Assembly (NCBI GenBank): GCA_003858485.1
Contig: RQYD01000003.1
Span: forward strand, 62,001-126,000
Reading direction: 5' to 3'
DNA from: Clostridiales bacterium COT073_COT-073
Lineage (GTDB): Bacteria; Bacillota; Clostridia; Lachnospirales; Vallitaleaceae
DNA length: 64,000 nucleotides
Program-made: the position numbers and the translations under genes
Shown here: piece by piece, positions 1 to 8,598 of the stretch
Layout of the letters: each line of letters begins with the position of its first letter
Numbering within the stretch: position 1 is the first letter of the stretch
The notes under the pieces: generated by a model
Database searches by the model: none
What the model saw: the letters and a program-made list of their open reading frames with translations, nothing else
What the model was told of the DNA's origin: nothing

Positions 1-1005
1 GATTCACAAAACGAAAAGCGTAAAATTATTGATACAGCCGGTCGGGAAGTGGAGATCCCCAAACAAGTCAAATCAATCATTTGTGTTGGAGTAGGAACTC
101 TGCGCTTTACCAGTTATATGCAGGCGACCGATTTGGTGGTTGGTGTCGAAGAAAATGAAATGAATCCCAAAGTGACCAAGCCCTTCAGTTATGTCAATCA
201 GGAAATTTTTGCCAAGCTGCCTCACACCGGAAATAATGGCAAAACCTATGATGAAGAAATTATCAAGGTAAATCCGGATGTAATCATGACTTCCGGCAAT
301 AAAGAAGCAGCTGATCTGTTACAGCAAAAAACCGGTATCCCGGTGGTAGCAGTACCGCTGATTGATAATATGTTTGATGAAAAGATTTTTCAGATGTTTG
401 CCTTACTGGGTGAAGTTTATGGCAGACCGGAGCGGGCGGAGGAATTGATTGCATATGTTAAAGAATTAAGGGCTGATTTGGAAAGCAGAACCGCTGATAT
501 AAAAGAAGCCGACAAACCGAAAGTATATGTTGGTGGAGTTTCCTTTAAGGGACATCATGGCTTTGAAGGAACTGAAGCCGATTATTCCCCTTTTACTGCG
601 ATTAATGCCTTTAATTTGGCGGATCAAACCGGACAAAAAGGGGCATTTAACATTGACTTAGAGCAAGTTTTAGAGTGGGATCCAGATATTATTTTCCTGG
701 ATTTTAATGGTATGTCCTTGATCAAAGAAGATTATGCCAAAAATGCAGATTATTATAATTCATTAAAAGCAATTGGGCAAGGCCGGGTTTATTCTCAAAT
801 TTCTTTCCGATTTAATGCAGTTAATGCTGAGTTATCAATGGCGGATGCTTATTATGCCGGTAAGATCATCTATCCCGACAGATTTGCGGATATTGATCCG
901 GTGCAAAAGGCAGAGGAAATCTTTGAAAAAATGCTGGGTGTGAAATTTTATGATACTCTCAAGGAAAATGGCTATGAATTTCGAGAAATAAAAATTACAG
1001 AGTAA
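1..1005 (+). CDS. Iron-complex ABC transporter substrate-binding protein, 5' end missing
   Basis: This is the extracellular solute-binding protein of a FecBCD/BtuFCD-type importer, which captures an iron chelate, haem or cobalamin-like ligand and hands it to the permease encoded next. The reading frame is open from base 1, so the real start and the lipoprotein signal lie outside the window; a GTG at 49 falls inside the conserved N-terminal segment (TAGREVEIPKQVKSI) and is not the start. The visible 334 residues have the two-lobe layout of the family: an early 'ICVGVGTLRFTSYM' strand region, 'VNPDVIMTSGNKEAADLL', and the late 'QVLEWDPDIIFLDFNG' segment. The permease and ATPase genes follow in the same direction within a few bases, so all three form one operon. 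The ligand cannot be read from the sequence; iron-siderophore is the commonest case in this family. Confidence 0.9.
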   Translation, partial: DSQNEKRKIIDTAGREVEIPKQVKSIICVGVGTLRFTSYMQATDLVVGVEENEMNPKVTKPFSYVNQEIFAKLPHTGNNGKTYDEEIIKVNPDVIMTSGNKEAADLLQQKTGIPVVAVPLIDNMFDEKIFQMFALLGEVYGRPERAEELIAYVKELRADLESRTADIKEADKPKVYVGGVSFKGHHGFEGTEADYSPFTAINAFNLADQTGQKGAFNIDLEQVLEWDPDIIFLDFNGMSLIKEDYAKNADYYNSLKAIGQGRVYSQISFRFNAVNAELSMADAYYAGKIIYPDRFADIDPVQKAEEIFEKMLGVKFYDTLKENGYEFREIKITE

Positions 1006-1018
1006 AGTGGAGCAGCTA

Positions 1019-2077
1019 ATGACAAAGAAAATAGCGGATTATGAAAAATATAAAAAGAAAAGCCTGATGATTTTAATAGTCCTGGTTTTGGCCTGGTTAG
1101 GGATAGGTTTGTTTTCGCTGGCAGCCGGTTCTTACAATGTTCCGTTGACGGAAATTTTAAAAGCAATTGTTGGCAAGTCGGAGCAGGCCAATGTCAATAC
1201 AATTATCTATAATTTACGGCTGCCCAGAATCTTAACAGCCATGATTGGTGGAACTGGCCTGGGCATAGTTGGCTGTGTTTTACAGGCGATCCTGCGAAAT
1301 CCATTGGCTTCCTCCTCGACCTTGGGAATTTCACAGGGAGCTTCTTTTGGGGCGGCCTTTGCCATTATCGTGTTGGGTGCCGGGGTGCAAGGCAGTGCTG
1401 TTTCAGCTGTTAAATTTGTCAATCCGTTTTTAATCAGTTTTTACGCATTTTTAGGCAGCATTGCGGTTTCCTTTTTGATTTTGGCTTTGTCCAGATTTAA
1501 AAAAATTAGTGCCGAAGGCATGATTTTAGCGGGGGTTGCTTTAAGTGCCATGTTTCAGGGAGCGACTACTTTGCTGCAATTTTTCGCTAATGAAGTTCAG
1601 CTGGCATCGGTGGTTTTTTGGGCATTTGGTGATTTGGGCAGAACGGGTTGGCGTGAGGTCATCATTATGGCGGTGACAGTATTTGTTTCCGGTTGTTACT
1701 TTATGTTTAGCCGCTGGGATTACAATGCGCTGGAGGTAGGAGAACAAACAGCCATTAGTTTAGGGGTTAATGTCAATCGGGTTCGGATCATGAATATGCT
1801 GGTTTGTTCGATCACGGCCGCAGTCATTGTTTCGTATTTGGGGATTATTAATTTTATAGGGCTGGTGGCTCCGCATATTGTACGGCGTTTTATCGGCAAT
1901 AATCATGTGTTTTTATTGCCGACTTCGGCACTAATGGGCGGGATTTTATTGTTAGTCGGAGATTATATTGCCAGAATGGCGATTACACCGGTGATTTTAC
2001 CAATCGGTGCAATTACTTCCTTTATGGGAGCACCTCTCTTTTTATATTTGTTGTTTAAGAGTGGGCAAAGAAAATGA
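1019..2077 (+). CDS. Iron-complex ABC transporter permease (FecCD/BtuC family)
   Basis: This is the membrane-spanning permease of the importer, working as a homodimer with the ATPase encoded downstream. The roughly 350-residue length and many hydrophobic segments fit the ten-helix FecCD/BtuC fold. Family motifs are visible: 'NLRLPRILTAMIGGTGLG', 'LRNPLASSSTLGISQGASFG' and the coupling region 'GLVAPHIVRRFIGNNH' near residue 285, which contacts the ATPase. I place the start at ATG 1019 because a GGAG sits six bases upstream (1009-1012). A GTG at 1007 would add four residues but has no visible ribosome binding site. The gene begins 13 bases after the binding-protein stop and ends overlapping the ATG at 2074, which suggests translational coupling. 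Confidence 0.93.
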   Translation: MTKKIADYEKYKKKSLMILIVLVLAWLGIGLFSLAAGSYNVPLTEILKAIVGKSEQANVNTIIYNLRLPRILTAMIGGTGLGIVGCVLQAILRNPLASSSTLGISQGASFGAAFAIIVLGAGVQGSAVSAVKFVNPFLISFYAFLGSIAVSFLILALSRFKKISAEGMILAGVALSAMFQGATTLLQFFANEVQLASVVFWAFGDLGRTGWREVIIMAVTVFVSGCYFMFSRWDYNALEVGEQTAISLGVNVNRVRIMNMLVCSITAAVIVSYLGIINFIGLVAPHIVRRFIGNNHVFLLPTSALMGGILLLVGDYIARMAITPVILPIGAITSFMGAPLFLYLLFKSGQRK

Positions 2078-2103
2078 GCGGCAGAGTAAAAGAAAGGAAT
2101 GAA

Positions 2104-2868
2104 ATGATAACAGTCAAAGAGATTTCTTTTCAATATGGCAAGGAAAATCCGATCCTGGAGAATATTTCCTTTTCGGCTAAGGCGGGGGAAAGCTTGGCCA
2201 TATTGGGCAATAATGGAGCCGGTAAGAGTACGCTGCTCAAATGTATGAACCGAATTTTGATGCCGCAGCAAGGTCGTGTTTTGGTGGATGGACAGAATAT
2301 TTACCAGATGCCTTTGCACCAAGTTGCTCAAAATTTAGCATTTGTCGAACAGAAGATACCAAATAGCAGGCTAAAGGTCTATGATGTAGTTATGCTGGGA
2401 AGAAAACCCTATATTAAATGGGGGATCCAAAAGCAGGATGAAGAGATTGTACAAGCTGTTTTGCAGCAAATGGATCTTCAAAAGATGGCAGTTCGCTATT
2501 TTGACGAACTCAGTGGTGGGGAACAGCAAAAAATAATGATTGCCCGTGCCCTGGCCCAGCAGCCAAAGGTACTTTTGCTGGATGAGCCAACCAGCAGCCT
2601 GGATCTGCGTAATCAATATGAAGTATTGCAGTTGGTGAGGGATATTGGCCGTGAGAATCAGATTGCAGTTGTCATGGTAATTCATGATTTGAATTTGGCC
2701 TTGCGTTATTGTGATAAATTTTTGCTGATGAAAGATGGCCGTATCTATGAATATGGCAGTCAGGAAATTATTACAGAGCAAAGCATTGCTGAAGTTTATC
2801 AGGTTAAAGTAAAAATTGGCATACTCGATGGAGAAAAGGTAATTTTGCCATGCAGCCATAAAATTTAA
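2104..2868 (+). CDS. Iron-complex ABC transporter ATP-binding protein (FecE/BtuD-like)
   Basis: This is the cytoplasmic ATPase that powers the FecBCD-type importer. All ABC motifs are intact: Walker A GNNGAGKST near residue 35, the Q-loop region 'FVEQKIP', signature LSGGEQQK, Walker B 'VLLLDEPTSSLD' and the H-loop in 'VVMVIHDLNLALRY'. I prefer ATG 2104 because AAAGGA lies five to six bases upstream and the protein then begins MITVKEISFQYG, as in homologues. ATG 2074, which overlaps the permease stop (ATGA), would add ten residues and remains possible. It is the last gene of the operon; a rho-independent terminator follows at 2888-2950. Confidence 0.93.
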   Translation: MITVKEISFQYGKENPILENISFSAKAGESLAILGNNGAGKSTLLKCMNRILMPQQGRVLVDGQNIYQMPLHQVAQNLAFVEQKIPNSRLKVYDVVMLGRKPYIKWGIQKQDEEIVQAVLQQMDLQKMAVRYFDELSGGEQQKIMIARALAQQPKVLLLDEPTSSLDLRNQYEVLQLVRDIGRENQIAVVMVIHDLNLALRYCDKFLLMKDGRIYEYGSQEIITEQSIAEVYQVKVKIGILDGEKVILPCSHKI

Positions 2869-2887
2869 GAGAGCGCTTGTAAAAGAC

Positions 2888-2950
2888 AAAATCACACTGG
2901 ATATCTTGGGAAATCATAAGAATTTTTCCTGGTATCCGGCGTGATTTTTT
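2888..2950 (+). terminator. Rho-independent terminator of the iron ABC operon
   Basis: An 18-base arm at 2888-2905 (AAAATCAC..CTGGATATC) pairs with 2930-2948 (GGTATCCGGCGTGATTTT) with few mismatches, and a T-rich run follows. It sits 20 bases after the ATPase stop codon. Confidence 0.85.
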
Positions 2951-3011
2951 AGTTTGTTTAAAAAAATTGATAGATAAACACGCATCTTGCAAGTGTCCGG
3001 CAGGGCAGTCC

Positions 3012-3509
3012 TTAAAATATAGTGTGATTGAACTCTTTGGTGGCAAAAGCGCGGGCCAGCATTTCTTTAAATTTCTTTATTTCCTTATAGCTATATATTT
3101 TAAAATGTTTGGTATATCGGACCTGACCATCTTGGTCATAAGTATCAGTTGCCAGTTTTTTGGATACTTTGGCTTCATTTTTCCAATCCTGATGCCATGC
3201 CACGATAATTCCGGTTTGGGTTGAGTCGCATTGGATGGATAATTCAATGGAAGGCTTTATAATTTTTCTTTCAAATTGCCCTAAAGAATCAAAAGTGAAC
3301 TTACAGTTTGCAAAATACTTATCTCTGATTTCCCAATCAAAGCCAATGGTTTCACCGGTGGATTCATTTCTGATAAAGCCATCATCGACAAAGGTTTCCT
3401 TTTCGATAGGATTTATGGTAATATTGGGATATGAACTGTCAGCCTTAAATAATACCGAAAATTTGTTTAAAGACTCGGCTGACAGGGCATATTTGCTTGA
3501 TCGATACAT
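3012..3509 (-). CDS. Hypothetical protein, 165 aa
   Basis: I do not recognise this protein. The coding case is good: the start codon at 3509 (ATG, protein MYRSSKYALS) is preceded on the reverse strand by AAGGAGG with correct spacing, whereas the longer upstream frame has no ribosome binding site. The protein is soluble, has no signal peptide, and is rich in charged and aromatic residues. A central segment reads 'GETIGFDWEIRDKYFANCKF', followed by 'IELSIQCDSTQTGIIVAWHQDW', two beta-rich stretches that could belong to a nuclease-like or binding fold, but that is only an impression. It is transcribed alone, convergent with the iron importer operon, and the terminator at 2888-2950 lies between the two ends. 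Confidence 0.72.
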   Translation of the reverse strand: MYRSSKYALSAESLNKFSVLFKADSSYPNITINPIEKETFVDDGFIRNESTGETIGFDWEIRDKYFANCKFTFDSLGQFERKIIKPSIELSIQCDSTQTGIIVAWHQDWKNEAKVSKKLATDTYDQDGQVRYTKHFKIYSYKEIKKFKEMLARAFATKEFNHTIF

Positions 3510-3892
3510 GATTATTCCTCCTTGTAGAATGTTTGCTATGTCCTGGTTATTTGTGTTAGTCATAGAAATACATATTATTTCTAAAAGCCAGGTTTGTAAA
3601 GATTGGGAAGATATTTCTGAGAATTATATCGGTGCAAATCAGTAAAATATAAACATATTTTTGGACTTATTAAATTTCCAATAAAATCCAAAAGAAAAAA
3701 TTAGTTTTTTTTTCAGCTTTATGGTAAAATGGGGCTAAAAGCAGAAGAATAAGGTTTATCCTTAAAAGCTGATTATTTTGTGTTGACCGGCTGTTTTTTA
3801 ATAAGAAGCAAATTATCGCCAGAGAATAAGCGGTCATAAAACAGAATAGAAACTGAATCAACGATATCCGGGCAAATTGCGGGGAGGAAGTA
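3510..3892. other. Intergenic region between two divergent genes
   Basis: This AT-rich stretch lies between the start of the reverse-strand hypothetical gene and the start of the HAD hydrolase. It must hold both promoters. A TAAAAT at 3725-3730 could be a -10 box for the hydrolase, but no convincing -35 box is present. I see no RNA gene, repeat or further open frame with a ribosome binding site. Confidence 0.5.
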
Positions 3893-4705
3893 ATGATTAA
3901 GCTGATTTTAACCGATATGGATGGAACACTTTTAAACAGTGAGCATCAGGTCCCATTACAAACAATGGAAACGATAAGGCAATTACATGGCAAGGGCATT
4001 CGCTTTGGCGTAGCCAGTGGCCGTGAGTATGCAAATATTCGGGCGTATTTTCCGGAGCTGGCCGATGAAATGATTTTTATTGCTGATAATGGAACCTTGG
4101 TATATGATGGTCAGGAAGAAATTTATGTTGACTGTATGGACACTGAGGCAGTGATTCAAATCATTCAGGCCATTCGGATGATTCCCGACACCTGGTTGGT
4201 GCTTTGTGGAAAGGAAATGACTTATATTGAGTGCCGGGCTGAGGAAAGGCAGGCAATTGCGGAAATTGCGTATAATTTTTATAAAAATGTTGAATTGGTT
4301 GAGGATGCAGTCATATATGCCAAACAAAAACAAATTTTAGAGTTGTCGGTTTTTTGCATTAATGGGACAGGACAGGTGGAAGCGCAGCTGCAATGGCTGA
4401 AAGATGATTTTCAACTATATGTGTCCAGTTCAAATTGGATCGATATTTTAAATAAAAGTGCCGGAAAAGGAAATGCACTGAAAAAAGTGCAGGCCCGTTA
4501 TGGTTGGAAACCGGAAGAGTGTATGGTCTTTGGTGATTATCTTAATGATAAAGAAATGCTGCAAAATGCGGGTGAAAGTTATGCGATGGCCAATGCTCAT
4601 CCGGAAATTTTAAAAACAGCTAAATATCAGGCTCCAAGCAATGAAGAAGGCGGAGTGATTAAGGTTATTCGCCAGCAGCTGCTGGAACACCCCAACAAGT
4701 ATTAA
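3893..4705 (+). CDS. Cof-type HAD-IIB family sugar-phosphate phosphatase
   Basis: This is a cytoplasmic HAD-superfamily hydrolase of the Cof subfamily (IIB cap), typically acting on sugar phosphates or flavin/PLP-type phosphates through an aspartyl-phosphate intermediate. Motif I is LTDMDGTLL with the two catalytic aspartates at residues 8 and 10. Motif II is the 'VASGRE' strand end, motif III the lysine in 'KSAGKGNALKKV', and motif IV 'VFGDYLNDKEML', which holds magnesium. The 270-residue length is typical. The start is supported by GGGGAGGAAG just upstream. The substrate cannot be inferred from neighbours; the gene seems to be a stand-alone unit followed by a structured repeat region. Confidence 0.9.
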   Translation: MIKLILTDMDGTLLNSEHQVPLQTMETIRQLHGKGIRFGVASGREYANIRAYFPELADEMIFIADNGTLVYDGQEEIYVDCMDTEAVIQIIQAIRMIPDTWLVLCGKEMTYIECRAEERQAIAEIAYNFYKNVELVEDAVIYAKQKQILELSVFCINGTGQVEAQLQWLKDDFQLYVSSSNWIDILNKSAGKGNALKKVQARYGWKPEECMVFGDYLNDKEMLQNAGESYAMANAHPEILKTAKYQAPSNEEGGVIKVIRQQLLEHPNKY

Positions 4706-4890
4706 AGTGAAGCGCGCAAGTGCAAATGAATGCGACTGCGAAGCAGGCATATTCATTTCACGGCGCTTCACCAGCGGACAGAAGCGCTGGTAAGCGCGTC
4801 TGGTACGAAGTACCAGGGTCTGCTGGTGGAGAACCTTCAACAAGCATCAAAAGTGAAGTGCGCAAGTGCAAATGCGTGTGACTGTGAAGC
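4706..4890 (+). repeat. Structured repeat: two direct repeats flanking a chain of hairpins
   Basis: Between the HAD gene and the DUF2179 gene there is a GC-richer non-coding stretch. Two direct repeats of about 39 bases, at 4707-4745 and 4851-4889, share GTGAAG.GCGCAAGTGCAAATG and a later GACTG.GAAGC. Between them lie several palindromes: GTGAAGCGC at 4708-4716 pairs with GCGCTTCAC at 4763-4771, AATGAAT pairs with ATTCATT inside that arm, ACCAGCG pairs with CGCTGGT (4770-4791), and TGGTAC pairs with GTACCA around a GAA loop at 4801-4815. The pattern suggests a folded RNA or a palindromic repeat element. A 68-codon frame crosses it, but it lacks a convincing ribosome binding site and breaks the repeat logic. 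Confidence 0.6.
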
Positions 4891-4963
4891 CGGTCTAAAA
4901 TCGGGGTGGGGGAAAAGCGGGAGTTTTAAAGGATAAGACAAGAGCAAATATAAGGAGGCAAAG

Positions 4964-5476
4964 ATGCTGTTAGTTTATTTAGCCATATTATTGGTTAAGG
5001 TGTTTGAAGTAACATTGGGGACGGTCAGAATTGTTTTGATCACCAAAGGAGAAAGAGTAAAAGGTGCGATATTGGGAGTGATTGAGGTTATCATCTGGGT
5101 TAGCCTGGTATCGACTGTTTTAAATAATGTGGCAGAGGATCCAATTAAAATTGTAATTTATGCGGTTGGTTTTGGCTTGGGCAATTACTGTGGTTCGCTG
5201 GTAGAAGAAAAACTGGCTATTGGCACAACCCGAATTGAAATTATTGTTTTGCAGGAACATGAGCGCAGACTGACAGAAGCCCTGCGTGATGCCGGATTTG
5301 CAGTGACAGTAATCGATGGCCATGGTAAGGATTATGAGCGGAAAATATTAATCAGTATTGTGCAAAGAAAGAGTGTGAAAGAGTATATTGAAATTGCCAA
5401 GAAAATTCAAAAAAATGCGATGATTACAATTTCCGAAAGCAAACCGGTTTATGGTGGATTTGGGATCCGTAAATAA
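4964..5476 (+). CDS. DUF2179 / UPF0316 family membrane protein (YebE-like)
   Basis: This 170-residue protein belongs to the UPF0316 family (DUF5698 plus DUF2179). The first roughly 90 residues form three hydrophobic segments: MLLVYLAILLVKVFEVTLG, 'AILGVIEVIIWVSLVSTVL' and 'IVIYAVGFGLGNYCGSLVE'. A cytoplasmic DUF2179 domain follows (about residues 110-165), containing the typical 'DAGFAVTVIDGHGKDYERKI' pattern seen also at the end of YitT proteins. The family is widespread in Firmicutes and its function is not established. The start has AAGGAGG seven bases upstream. It follows the structured repeat and has no obvious partner gene. Confidence 0.9.
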   Translation: MLLVYLAILLVKVFEVTLGTVRIVLITKGERVKGAILGVIEVIIWVSLVSTVLNNVAEDPIKIVIYAVGFGLGNYCGSLVEEKLAIGTTRIEIIVLQEHERRLTEALRDAGFAVTVIDGHGKDYERKILISIVQRKSVKEYIEIAKKIQKNAMITISESKPVYGGFGIRK

Positions 5477-5776
5477 AACAGAAAATTTGAGAAAATCCGG
5501 TAATGGATAAAAATTAGAAAAAGAGAGTGGAATCGAACAGAAAAACCACTTTTTTTGTAGAAAATATACAAATAAAAAACCAAATTTAAAAAGCAAGATT
5601 GCAAATATTTTCTCTATGAAAATATTTGGCATTTGCCCGAAAATAAATAATTTGATTGCAAAAAGGCATATAATAGGTTAAAATAATATTAAGAAATCGT
5701 CAAGATTTCGAATGTGGCTGTAATATATTTAATTTAGGTTGCTTTTATACAAAATGCTTAAAGAGGGAGTGATGAA
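5477..5776. other. Leader region upstream of glgC with a perfect inverted repeat
   Basis: This AT-rich stretch has no credible gene. An exact 11-base inverted repeat (CAAATATTTTC at 5602-5612, GAAAATATTTG at 5618-5628, five-base loop) could be a weak terminator for the DUF2179 gene or a binding site. A TATAAT at 5669-5674 probably belongs to the glgC promoter, but there is no good -35 box at the right distance. Confidence 0.5.
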
Positions 5777-7060
5777 ATGGTTGCAAAAGAAATGATTGGC
5801 TTATTATTGGCCGGGGGTCAGGGAAGCAGACTGGGAATTTTGACATCATCTACCGCAAAGCCGGCAGTGCCTTATGGGGGAAAGTATCGGATTATCGACT
5901 TTCCGCTCAGTAATTGTGTAAACTCAGGCATTGATACAGTAGGGGTATTTACTCAATATCAGCCGCTTGAGTTGAATGCACATATCGGCATCGGAAAGCC
6001 TTGGGATTTGGACAGAATTAATGGCGGAGTAACGATTTTATCTCCATTTACCAGTGAGGAAAATAATGATTGGTTTAAAGGAACTGCCAATGCGGTCTTC
6101 CAAAACATTCATTATATTGATAAAATTAATCCTCAGTATGTGGTTATTTTATCCGGCGACCATATTTATAAAATGGATTATGCCAAAATGCTGGAAGATC
6201 ATAAAAAGAATAAGGCTGATGGAACAATTTCTGTGTTTGAGGTGCCTTGGGAGGAAGCCCATCGCTTTGGTATTATGAATACGGATGAAACCAGGAAAGT
6301 TGTAGAATTTGAAGAAAAGCCGAAAGAGCCGAAAAATAATCTGGCTTCCATGGGTGTCTATATTTTTACATGGAGTGTTTTGCGAGATTATTTGATCCGG
6401 GATAATCAAAATCCGAATTCGGATTACGACTTTGGCAAAAATATTATTCCGATGATGCTCGATGAAGGGAAAGCGATGTTTGCCTATCCATTTGTCGGAT
6501 ACTGGAAAGATGTTGGTACCATTGATGCCTATTGGGAATCGAATATGGATTTGATTAAGTTAGTTCCGGAATTTGATTTATTTGATCGTTCGTGGAAGAT
6601 CTACACCAATAATCCGGGAATGCCGGCACACTATGTCGGTGCTACGGGCAGCGTTAAAACTTCCATTATTGGCGAAGGCAGTGAAATATACGGAACAGTG
6701 CGTAATTCCATTATTTTCCCCAATGTATATGTTGGTGAAGGAGCCTATATTGAAGATTCGATTGTAATGCAAGGTTGCATCATTAAAACCGGAGCAAAGG
6801 TTTGGAAATCTATTTTGGCAACAGATGTAACGGTTGGCGAAGGTACGGAAATCGGTGGCGGAGAAAATATTCCGAATATATTAAAGCCACATCTTTATTA
6901 TACAGGAATTACGGTTGTAGGAGAGCGGGCAAAGATTCCTGCCGATAAGAGGATTGGTAAAAACGTAGCCATTCATCATGGTGCTTGTGAAAATGATTTT
7001 CCGGCCGATGAAATCGCCTCCGGAGAAACAATTTTTAAAGGAGGAATCGCTCATGAATAA
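5777..7060 (+). CDS. glgC: Glucose-1-phosphate adenylyltransferase, catalytic subunit
   Basis: GlgC makes ADP-glucose from glucose-1-phosphate and ATP, the committed step of bacterial glycogen synthesis. The N-terminal nucleotidyltransferase domain carries '[20 protein letters not shown]', '[20 protein letters not shown]', '[12 protein letters not shown]' with the metal-binding aspartate, 'EFEEKPKEP' and '[19 protein letters not shown]'. The C-terminal part (about residues 290-400) is a left-handed beta-helix of hexapeptide repeats, used for oligomerisation and allosteric control. The length of 427 residues is slightly longer than usual because of a short tail. The start codon follows AGAGGGAG. 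The gene overlaps the start of glgD by eight bases, so the two are co-translated. Glycogen synthase, branching enzyme and phosphorylase are not in the window. Confidence 0.97.
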   Translation: MVAKEMIGLLLAGGQGSRLGILTSSTAKPAVPYGGKYRIIDFPLSNCVNSGIDTVGVFTQYQPLELNAHIGIGKPWDLDRINGGVTILSPFTSEENNDWFKGTANAVFQNIHYIDKINPQYVVILSGDHIYKMDYAKMLEDHKKNKADGTISVFEVPWEEAHRFGIMNTDETRKVVEFEEKPKEPKNNLASMGVYIFTWSVLRDYLIRDNQNPNSDYDFGKNIIPMMLDEGKAMFAYPFVGYWKDVGTIDAYWESNMDLIKLVPEFDLFDRSWKIYTNNPGMPAHYVGATGSVKTSIIGEGSEIYGTVRNSIIFPNVYVGEGAYIEDSIVMQGCIIKTGAKVWKSILATDVTVGEGTEIGGGENIPNILKPHLYYTGITVVGERAKIPADKRIGKNVAIHHGACENDFPADEIASGETIFKGGIAHE

Positions 7061-8174
7061 TATTTTCGGTATTATCACAACGGGAAATCAAAAACCTTTA
7101 CTTGGTGAACTGGCGATGAAGCGGTCGGTTTCGGCTATGCCGGTTGCCGGAAAATACAGAGCTATTGATTTTGTACTTTCTAATATGGTAAACTCCGGGA
7201 TCGATAAGGTTGGTGTGGTTACCCAGTATAGTTATCGGTCGTTGACTGACCATTTGGGAGCAGGTAAAGAATGGGATTTAGACAGGAGAAATGAAGGCCT
7301 TTTCCTGTTTCCACCGTATTTGTCAATGGAACATAAAGGCTGGTATAAAGGTACAGCCGATGGAATGTACCAAAATATTTCTTTCTTAAAACGTTCTCAT
7401 GAGGAATATGTGTTGATTGCCACCGGCAATTGTATCTATTCCACCACATACAATGGCCTTTTGGAAAAACATATCGAAACCGGAGCGGATATTACGATGA
7501 TGTATTATGATATGGCAGGCACACCACTTGAGGAATTAAGAGAATTTGGGCAAATTAAAGTAGATGAAACCGGCCGGGTGGTTGATTTGATGGAAAAGCC
7601 GCTTTCGCCTAAGGATACGGTAGTATCCATGGGAGTTTATGTTTTAAAAAGAGAGCTGCTGATTGAATTGCTGGAAGAAAGTTCTTCCCATGGTTACTAT
7701 GATTTTGTACGGGACATTCTGATTCGTAAGGTCCATGAATTAAAAATTTACGGTTATGAATTTAAGGGATATTGGCGAACAGTCAACAGTATCAGCTGGT
7801 ATTATAAAATCAATATGGATTTTCTCAATAAGGATGTGCGGGAAGATTTATTTGGTGGTGGCAAAAAGGTTTTTACCAAAGTAAAGGATGAAACACCGGC
7901 CAAATATAATCCGGAAGCAGAGGTTAAAAACTCAATTATTGCCGATGGCTGTATTATTGAGGGATATGTGGAAAATAGTATTTTATTCCGTGGGGTCAGA
8001 GTTGGTAAGAACTCCCGGGTAGTCAACAGCATTATTATGCAGGGCTCGGTGATTGAAAATGATGTTAGTCTGGAACATGTTATTTTTGACAAGGAGATCA
8101 CCATTACCGCCAATCATTCCTTAAAAGGAGAAGTCACAGCACCGATGATTGTTGGGAAAAATCGTAAGATTTAA
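7053..8174 (+). CDS. glgD: Glucose-1-phosphate adenylyltransferase, regulatory GlgD subunit
   Basis: GlgD is the non-catalytic or weakly catalytic paralogue that pairs with GlgC in Firmicutes to form a heteromeric, more active ADP-glucose pyrophosphorylase. The fold is the same, with '[20 protein letters not shown]' and '[19 protein letters not shown]' conserved. However, the glycine-rich GGxGxRL nucleotide loop of GlgC is replaced by '[16 protein letters not shown]', which fits a regulatory role. A C-terminal beta-helix (about residues 275-370) is present. The start at ATG 7053 is chosen because AAAGGAGG lies eight bases upstream, inside the end of glgC, and the protein then begins [11 protein letters not shown] as in homologues. 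The longer frame from 6978 is only an upstream extension. Confidence 0.95.
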   Translation: MNNIFGIITTGNQKPLLGELAMKRSVSAMPVAGKYRAIDFVLSNMVNSGIDKVGVVTQYSYRSLTDHLGAGKEWDLDRRNEGLFLFPPYLSMEHKGWYKGTADGMYQNISFLKRSHEEYVLIATGNCIYSTTYNGLLEKHIETGADITMMYYDMAGTPLEELREFGQIKVDETGRVVDLMEKPLSPKDTVVSMGVYVLKRELLIELLEESSSHGYYDFVRDILIRKVHELKIYGYEFKGYWRTVNSISWYYKINMDFLNKDVREDLFGGGKKVFTKVKDETPAKYNPEAEVKNSIIADGCIIEGYVENSILFRGVRVGKNSRVVNSIIMQGSVIENDVSLEHVIFDKEITITANHSLKGEVTAPMIVGKNRKI

Positions 8175-8270
8175 AAAGCTTTGTCAAGTTTTTGAGGTTT
8201 GCTCAAAATTAAAAAGCTAAGGGGAGCGAGCAAAGAGGCTTTTGCTAAAGGATAAGTTAATATTGAGAGG

Positions 8271-8326
8271 ATACCTCTAAAGCAGATGCGGAAAATTATT
8301 TCAAACTGCCTTAGAGGTATTTTTAT
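8271..8326 (+). terminator. Rho-independent terminator of glgCD
   Basis: ATACCTCTAA at 8271-8280 pairs with TTAGAGGTAT at 8311-8320, with an inner GCAG/CTGC pair and a following TTTTATT run. It lies about 100 bases after the glgD stop. Confidence 0.8.
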
Positions 8327-8598
8327 TAAAAAAATTCTTTTCCAGAATGAGGGCCAATGCAGTAATAAAGAAAAAAATCTGTACACTAAAAAAATAATCA
8401 AATTTTAATCATGTTATAAGAGAAATATATAAAGGATATGTTATTCTATCCTTTGATATTTTTTAAAGTTTTTATAAGGAAACGGAATTTGAATTATAAA
8501 AACGGCAACTAAAAACGAACCTATACTTTAAAAGGAATTAGAAAGGTTCATTGGAAAAGGGCAGGCCTTTTCCCCGCACTTTGTAAAGGAGAATAATT
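8327..8598 (+). promoter_or_regulatory. Leader of the large SLH protein with two hairpins
   Basis: No gene is visible here. An inverted repeat AAAGGATA/TATCCTTT at 8431-8454, followed by a T-rich stretch, could stop transcription or mark a leader. A second one, GGAAAAGG at 8553-8560 pairing with CCTTTTCC at 8566-8573, lies directly before the AAAGGAG ribosome binding site of the SLH gene, without a T run. That position suits control of translation or mRNA stability. No clear -35/-10 pair was found. Confidence 0.4.

Noticed and set aside
2371-2895. 174-codon reverse frame opposite the ABC ATPase
   Set aside because: It is a shadow of a gene with complete ABC motifs, and has no motif of its own.
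4730-4936. Open frame of 68 codons in the structured repeat
   Set aside because: It crosses the direct repeats and palindromes, has no ribosome binding site and shows no family features.
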